DNA of 64,000 nucleotides, from assembly GCA_019113825.1 (NCBI GenBank), contig DXGR01000080.1, positions 1 through 64,000 on the forward strand. The letters run 5' to 3'. Positions within the stretch are counted from its first letter, which is position 1. Each line of letters starts with the position of its first letter. The translations under genes and the position numbers were made by a program. Under the pieces are notes generated by a model. It was given only the letters and a program-made list of their open reading frames with translations. It was not told where the DNA came from and made no database searches. The DNA is from Candidatus Stackebrandtia excrementipullorum (GTDB lineage Bacteria; Actinomycetota; Actinomycetes; Mycobacteriales; Micromonosporaceae). Shown in pieces: positions 60,257-64,000 of this stretch.

Positions 60257-60343
60257 GCCGAGGTGGTGGAATTGGCAGACACGATGGATTCAAAATCCAT
60301 TGTCCGCGAGGGCGTGCGGGTTCAAGTCCCGCTCTCGGCACCA
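60257..60343 (+). tRNA. tRNA-Leu (anticodon CAA), CCA encoded
   Basis: GCCGAGGTGGTGGAATTGGCAGAC begins a long-variable-arm tRNA. The anticodon stem-loop is GATGGA-TTCAAAA-TCCATT, anticodon CAA. The T-loop is GGTTCAAGTCC, the acceptor stem GCCGAGG pairs with TCTCGGC, and CCA is encoded. A terminator follows. Confidence 0.95.
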
Positions 60344-60368
60344 GTGTGATGTCTCAGGACATCGAGGA

Positions 60369-60409
60369 CGGCTGAACCCATGTTTTGTGGGTTCAGCCGT
60401 TTCTGTTTT
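60369..60409 (+). terminator. tRNA-Leu terminator
   Basis: CGGCTGAACCCA and TGGGTTCAGCCG pair around TGTTTTG and are followed by TTTCTGTTTT. Confidence 0.8.
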
Positions 60410-60590
60410 GCGGGTGGGGCCGGGTGGTCGTCCGGTGGATTGGTAGCGCTTGGTGGGGTCGAGGGCCAGTTGGGCGAAGGACTTCGCCGGTGATGGCGTT
60501 GATGATGGTGATGTCGAGGTCTTGGATAAGGGCGATGACGGGTTCGGGTGTGGGTTCGTCCGATGCCAACGGAGTAGAAGACATGCCTGA
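60400..60590 (-). pseudogene. IS481-like transposase C-terminal remnant
   Basis: The minus strand carries VIALIQDLDITIINAITGEVLR in one frame and QLALDPTKRYQSTGRPPGP in another. Together they match the ending (D..V.NA.TGE.LREL.LDPT..YQ..G.P.G) of IS481-family transposases common in actinomycetes. The frameshift and lack of a catalytic DDE core show it is only a fragment. Confidence 0.6.
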
Positions 60591-60721
60591 GCATCCCCGA
60601 TCGAAGCCTGTCGGCCATGACCCGACACATCAGTCCGGCATGACCCGAGACACCCGGCCGGGATGTCCTGAACCACAGCACCGCTCTCGGCACCAGAAGA
60701 TGTCTTAAGGCATCACGACAG

Positions 60722-60751
60722 AGCCGGGCTCCGGTGGAGTCCGGCTTTTTC
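60722..60751 (+). terminator. Second terminator after the repeated tRNA 3' end
   Basis: AGCCGGGCTCC and GGAGTCCGGCT pair (one G-T) round a 3-nt spacer, then TTTTT. It was probably the original tRNA-Leu terminator before an insertion separated them. Confidence 0.65.
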
Positions 60752-60884
60752 GTGCCGTTGGAACACGCCACTCTTACGGCATGCGTGAGCGGCGCCCCTT
60801 CCGTCTCGAAACACATCGACACGCGGTTCAACGGGTCGACGGCTGGACCGCGTTCGCGTCGATTGCGACCAGCGCGCCACCGGT

Positions 60885-61850
60885 TTATCCCTGCAGCTCT
60901 TCCCAGATCTCACGGTCACGTTCGGGAGTCCAGATACGAGGTCGGGCGACCCCGGACAACTCGTCCCACAGCCGCGAAACGTTGAACGGGAGGCAATGGT
61001 CGAATATCGGCCAACCACCGTAGGTCGGCGCGAGAGCCCGGTGCACAGCAGCGAAAGCGTCCTTCAAGCTGCCTCCGGCCTTGTGCACCGTCGTGGTGCG
61101 TTCAATGGTTGTCGTCAGAAACCGACGGGTCTGTTCGATGGACGCGGCGACAGCCGCGCCTCCATGGGCGACGGCGCCTCGCCCGCCGACAAGCACGTCG
61201 GCCCCGAACCCGGCGACGGTGTCGAGCGTGCTCGTGGCCCACTCCCGGTGAAAAGCGTCTCCCGTGTACAGCGCCGCCTGTGATTCGACAAGGTCTCCGG
61301 TGAACAGAATCCTGTGCCGCGGAAGCCACACGACAAGGTCGCCCTCCGTATGGCCTTTGCCGCAATAGGCAAGGACGACCTCTCCCCTGCCCTGGCCCAG
61401 CTGGATGGTCATCCGCTCCGAGAACGTCATCGTGGGATGCGTCAAACCGCGAATGGTCTCCGGGCGCTCGAACAGACGTGGCATACGGGCCTGTTCCGAC
61501 AACCGATCGGCCTCGCCCCGCTCGTTGATCAACGCCGCGGTCTTCTCGTGCGCAATGATCTTGTCCGTGCCGAACGCCTCGGCTCCGAGAGTACGAACGG
61601 CGTGGTAATGCGTCAGCACGAGGTACCGAACGGGCTTGTCGGTGTGCCGTCTCAGTGTCTCAAGCCACCGTCGCGCAGTGTGCGGAGTGGCTGTGGCCTC
61701 AATGCAGACAACGAAGTCGTCGCCCTCGATGGCCGCCACGTTGGGATCGCCTTCGGCGGTGAGTGCGTATATGCCGTCACCGAGCACCTCGACGGTTTGC
61801 TGCTTCGGAGTGGTGTCGGCGCTGGACGCAAACGGACGACTCACAGCCAT
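60885..61850 (-). CDS. MBL-fold metallo-hydrolase with degenerate metal motif (HYHAVR)
   Basis: The 321-residue protein has the beta-lactamase-like layout: VLTHYHAVRTLGAEAF where HxHxDH is expected, CGKGHTEGDLVVWLP, ILFTGDLVESQAA, DVLVGGRGAV. The first two His remain but Asp and His of the DH pair are replaced by Val-Arg. Such sequences occur in a subfamily near the quinoprotein-relay and alkyl-sulfatase-like hydrolases, which may bind one metal. Function unknown. Confidence 0.75.
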   Translation of the reverse strand: MAVSRPFASSADTTPKQQTVEVLGDGIYALTAEGDPNVAAIEGDDFVVCIEATATPHTARRWLETLRRHTDKPVRYLVLTHYHAVRTLGAEAFGTDKIIAHEKTAALINERGEADRLSEQARMPRLFERPETIRGLTHPTMTFSERMTIQLGQGRGEVVLAYCGKGHTEGDLVVWLPRHRILFTGDLVESQAALYTGDAFHREWATSTLDTVAGFGADVLVGGRGAVAHGGAAVAASIEQTRRFLTTTIERTTTVHKAGGSLKDAFAAVHRALAPTYGGWPIFDHCLPFNVSRLWDELSGVARPRIWTPERDREIWEELQG

Positions 61851-61935
61851 CTATCCTCTCGCCGCAAGGAAAAGCGGCATATGAAGGTGCCCGGGACATC
61901 GCACGCGACGGCACCCGGAGCGTGCTCTCATCGTT

Positions 61936-62142
61936 CTAGGAGTCGTCACGATCGTCATCGTCATCGTCATCGTCGTCGCGATCGTCGTCGTCGTCGCGAT
62001 CGTCGTCGTCGTCGCGATCGTCGTCGCCCGGGTTCTCGGTCACCTGGTCGTCTTGAGGCTCATCGTCGCCGCCGCCGCAAGCGGACATGCCGAAGGCAAG
62101 CGTCGCGGCCATCACCGCGCCAACGATCCGTGTCTTCATCAT
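61936..62142 (-). CDS. Small lipoprotein with Asp/Arg tandem repeat tail
   Basis: The 68-residue product has a signal peptide ending FGMSACGGG (lipobox-like MSAC), then a short linker (DDEPQDDQVTENPG) and a tail of RDDDDD units (DDDRDDDDDRDDDDDRDDDDDDDDDRDDS). The DNA repeat has an 18-bp period (GAC GAC GAC GAC GAT CGC). The lipobox Cys fits membrane anchoring; the acidic tail may bind divalent cations or simply be polyacidic. ATG 62142 or 62139. Confidence 0.55.
   Translation of the reverse strand: MMKTRIVGAVMAATLAFGMSACGGGDDEPQDDQVTENPGDDDRDDDDDRDDDDDRDDDDDDDDDRDDS
61939..62025. repeat. Low-complexity tandem repeat, 18-bp period (GAC/GAT/CGC)
   Basis: On the plus strand CGATCGTCGTCGTCGTCG recurs about three times with a short variant beginning. 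It codes the Asp/Arg tail of the small lipoprotein and is likely to vary in length between strains. Confidence 0.8.
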
Positions 62143-62238
62143 GTGCCGACAATAACCGGACCAGCCCCGGCCTCATGTGGTGACACCGATCCCGCCCGGT
62201 GATGTGCCGAGCCGCGGGGCACGCCTATGCAATCGGTT

Positions 62239-62688
62239 TCACCGCCAGGCAGCGGGGTCTGCCGCAAGGGAGACGACGTCGTCGGGAAGCGTTGACATGG
62301 CAACCGAATGCAACGTAACCGACTCGAGAATCGCGCGTTGGCCGGCCCGCAACGCAATCCACACCGTTTGCAATGCACCGGCTTCACCGGAATAGTCGAT
62401 GTTCTCGGGCCGTTGACCCCGCACTCCCATCAAGGGGCCGTCAACGACCCGAATGACGTCGGCCAACGAAATCTCCTGCGCCCCGCGAGCAAGACGGTGA
62501 CCACCGTCGGAGCCGCGTCGCGATTCGACGATGCCACCTCGGCGTAGCTGCAGCAGGATGGACTCACAGAACTTGGTGGGTATCCGTTGAGCTGCAGCGA
62601 CCCGTTCAGCCGACGTCCAGGTATCACCTGCCACGGTCAAAGCCAAACAGGCGCGCAAAGCATAGTCCACTCGAGCCGACAGTCGCAT
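62239..62688 (-). CDS. Rrf2-family transcriptional regulator without iron-sulfur cysteines
   Basis: The 149-residue protein is an Rrf2 winged helix: RLSARVDYALRACLALTVAGDTWTSAERVAAAQRIPTKFCESILLQLRRGGIVESRRGSDGGHRLARGAQEISLADVIRVVDGPL. The C-rich loop that holds a [2Fe-2S] cluster in IscR, NsrR and RsrR is missing from the region after residue 90. It may sense something else or act constitutively. Target genes are unknown. Confidence 0.85.
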   Translation of the reverse strand: MRLSARVDYALRACLALTVAGDTWTSAERVAAAQRIPTKFCESILLQLRRGGIVESRRGSDGGHRLARGAQEISLADVIRVVDGPLMGVRGQRPENIDYSGEAGALQTVWIALRAGQRAILESVTLHSVAMSTLPDDVVSLAADPAAWR

Positions 62689-62781
62689 GATCCCATTGTC
62701 GCCTACAACGGCTGTGGATCAACGCCCGTCGACGTCGCCCACCGCGCCGTCAGCCGACGGTTACGGTGCGGTCGCCGAACA

Positions 62782-63678
62782 TTATGGAACACCCTCGGGA
62801 GTCGCAGGCATCGGCCGGAGAAGCCCCTCCTGCACCGCCGTTCCGATATGACTGCCTTCTCGGGTGAAAAACATGCCGGTGGCCAGCCCGCGCCCGGCGG
62901 CCGCCGACGGCGACCGCGAGTCGTACAGGAACCATTCGTCGGCACGAAACGGCCGATGAAACCAGAGGGCGTGGTCGAGGCTTGCCCCCTGATACCCACC
63001 CGGCCCCCAGACCTTGCCGTGCTCGTTGAGGACGGTGTCAAGAAGGGTGAGGTCGCTGGCGTAGGTGAGCACGCACACGTGGATCAAGGGATCGTCCGGC
63101 AGACGTCCTGCGGCGCGCATCCAGACCCGCTGTTCATGCGCTGGAGGGCGCTCACCTGAGGCGGTGAAACCGGATTCGCCGACGTAACGGACGTCTATGG
63201 GACGTGCGGTCCTCGACCAGATGCCGAGCCGGTCTGGGTGATCGGCCAGACGCTGCGCCAGCGTGGGCACGTCTTCGGGCTCCGGGACCTTCAACGGTGA
63301 CGGCTCTGCGTGATCCAGCCCCTGTTCACCGATGTGGAAAGACGCGGACATGAAAAAGATGAGTTGACCGTTCTGCAGCGCGGTCGTCCGGCGCACCGAG
63401 AACGAACGCCCGTCCCTGATGCGTTCAACCTGATAAACAATCGGCTTGGTCGCATCACCGGGTCGCACAAAGTACCCGTGCAGCGAGTGCACCGAACGGT
63501 CCTCGTCCACGGTGCGTCCCGCGGCGATGAGCGCCTGTCCGGCGACCTGCCCACCGAAAACGCGCGGCGTGGACACCTGCGGCCCGATACCGCGGAAGAT
63601 GTTGACCTCGATTCGCTCGAGGTCGAGGACGTGCAACAGCTCGTCGACTGCGGCCTGCCCGGTCAGTATCCGGGTCAT
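62782..63678 (-). CDS. tesB: Acyl-CoA thioesterase II
   Basis: TesB hydrolyses medium and long acyl-CoA. The 298-residue protein has the double hotdog fold: FRGIGPQVSTPRVFGGQVAGQALIAAGRTV, SLHGYFVRPGDATKPIVYQVERIRDGRSFSVRRTTALQNGQLIFFMSASF, and a second hotdog with the DHALWFHRPFRADEWFLYDSRSPSAAAGRGLATG block. The start overlaps the pyruvate kinase stop by 4 nt. Confidence 0.94.
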   Translation of the reverse strand: MTRILTGQAAVDELLHVLDLERIEVNIFRGIGPQVSTPRVFGGQVAGQALIAAGRTVDEDRSVHSLHGYFVRPGDATKPIVYQVERIRDGRSFSVRRTTALQNGQLIFFMSASFHIGEQGLDHAEPSPLKVPEPEDVPTLAQRLADHPDRLGIWSRTARPIDVRYVGESGFTASGERPPAHEQRVWMRAAGRLPDDPLIHVCVLTYASDLTLLDTVLNEHGKVWGPGGYQGASLDHALWFHRPFRADEWFLYDSRSPSAAAGRGLATGMFFTREGSHIGTAVQEGLLRPMPATPEGVP

Positions 63679-64000
63679 CCTCGTTCTGCCAGCCCGACTC
63701 TGTGCACGCGCAATGTGTTCGTTGAGCCCGGGGTGCCCGGAGGAGAACCGGCCACGATGACGACGAGGTCCCCCATCTGGGCGGCCCCCAAGCCCAGAAC
63801 CGCTTCGTCGACCTGCTGAAACATCTCATCGGTGTGATCAACGAATTCGACCAGATGACTGTCCACGCCCCAGGACAGGGCCAACTGGCAGCGGGTCTTC
63901 TCGTCCGGGGTGAAGGCCAGAAGGGGAAGCGGACAGTGAAGGCGCGAAAGCCTGCGCACGGTGTCGCCCGTCTGACTGAACGCGACCAGAGCCTTCGCGT
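63675..64000 (-). CDS. pyk: Pyruvate kinase (C-terminal part only)
   Basis: Reading from the right edge gives AKALVAFSQTGDTVRRLSRLHCPLPLLAFTPDEKTRCQLALSWGVDSHLVEFVDHTDEMFQQVDEAVLGLGAAQMGDLVVIVAGSPPGTPGSTNTLRVHRVG, the pyruvate kinase C-terminal (regulatory) domain. The enzyme transfers phosphate from phosphoenolpyruvate to ADP. The rest lies beyond the window. Confidence 0.93.
   Translation of the reverse strand, partial: AKALVAFSQTGDTVRRLSRLHCPLPLLAFTPDEKTRCQLALSWGVDSHLVEFVDHTDEMFQQVDEAVLGLGAAQMGDLVVIVAGSPPGTPGSTNTLRVHRVGLAERG

Larger units (their letters stand above)
60329..60696. repeat. Direct repeat of the tRNA-Leu 3' end (att-like pair)
   Basis: CCGCTCTCGGCACCAG occurs at 60329-60344, inside tRNA-Leu, and again at 60681-60696. 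After each copy a diverged GATGTCT(c/t)A(a)GG(a)CATC also repeats, and each is followed by a terminator hairpin. The two copies bracket about 335 bp holding transposase debris, as left behind by tRNA-targeted integration. Confidence 0.65.

Noticed and set aside
60290-60676. 128-codon minus-strand ORF crossing tRNA-Leu
   Set aside because: It reads through the tRNA and its terminator (the tail RERDLNPHALADNGF is a tRNA translation); only the transposase-like portion in the middle is meaningful.
61939-62025. CRISPR-like array
   Set aside because: The units are contiguous 18-bp coding repeats without spacers and encode Asp/Arg residues in frame.

Overview
The window reads as a dense stretch of the primary chromosome of a high-GC Gram-positive actinomycete. 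Evidence: mIHF, a BldD with a c-di-GMP signature, a class III-type PyrF, an AroC/AroKB/AroQ-EF-P-NusB-PyrR gene run, an ANTAR response regulator beside polA/rpsA/pyruvate kinase, a CoaE-GrpB fusion, many GTG starts, and SigE-type ECF regulation. The order uvrB - coaE - rpsA - polA - liv genes - ANTAR regulator - pyruvate kinase resembles that in Streptomyces and relatives. The moderate GC for an actinomycete, the AroK-AroB fusion and the overall set point to me towards Glycomycetales (Stackebrandtia/Glycomyces/Haloglycomyces); that placement is inference only.

Layout. 1-4000: 5' end of a HelY-type helicase, a HAD hydrolase, an empty 0.7 kb gap, a small anchored secreted protein, a nucleoside-kinase-like protein, YccF and a 77-residue conserved protein. 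4000-17400 (all minus): metK, coaBC, rpoZ, gmk, mihF, then the complete pyrimidine operon pyrR-pyrB-pyrC-carA-carB-pyrD-pyrF, tightly overlapped, with a PyrR-binding-loop-like sequence just ahead of the pyrR ribosome binding site. 17500-24000: bldD (divergent), nusB, efp, a CynX-type transporter, aroQ, a fused aroK-aroB, aroC. 24000-30700: YbjQ protein, a prepilin peptidase with an unexplained antisense tail, uvrA, an orphan NuoM/MrpD-like membrane protein, rsgA. 30900-36000: metallo-hydrolase, SelA-like PLP enzyme with divergent LysR regulator, YqeB-like protein, CE7 esterase, GNAT. 36000-43200: typA, a beta-lactamase-like serine hydrolase, an ECF sigma factor with probable membrane partner, and a dipeptide epimerase/NlpC-P60 pair that looks like a murein-peptide recycling module. 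43200-53500: uvrB, a duplicated-domain lipoprotein-like protein, a methyltransferase, coaE-grpB, rpsA, polA. 53700-60000: a branched-chain amino acid ABC transporter whose binding-protein gene faces the other four genes, then a PdtaR-like ANTAR regulator. 60250-60750: tRNA-Leu(CAA) with a second copy of its 3' end about 350 bp downstream, enclosing a decayed transposase tail. 60900-64000: a metallo-hydrolase with a broken HxHxDH motif, a poly-Asp lipoprotein, an Rrf2 regulator, acyl-CoA thioesterase II and the 3' end of pyruvate kinase.

Most of the window is housekeeping metabolism: SAM and CoA synthesis, UMP synthesis, the last part of the shikimate pathway, nucleotide excision repair, translation factors. 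I found no defence island, CRISPR array, secondary-metabolite cluster or intact mobile element. The most unusual items are the LivH permease with a secreted beta-sandwich-like N-terminal domain, the tRNA-Leu 3'-end duplication with transposase debris, the PyrR leader, the perfect inverted repeat across the start codon downstream of metK, the AroKB fusion, the orphan antiporter-like subunit, and two hydrolases with altered catalytic motifs.
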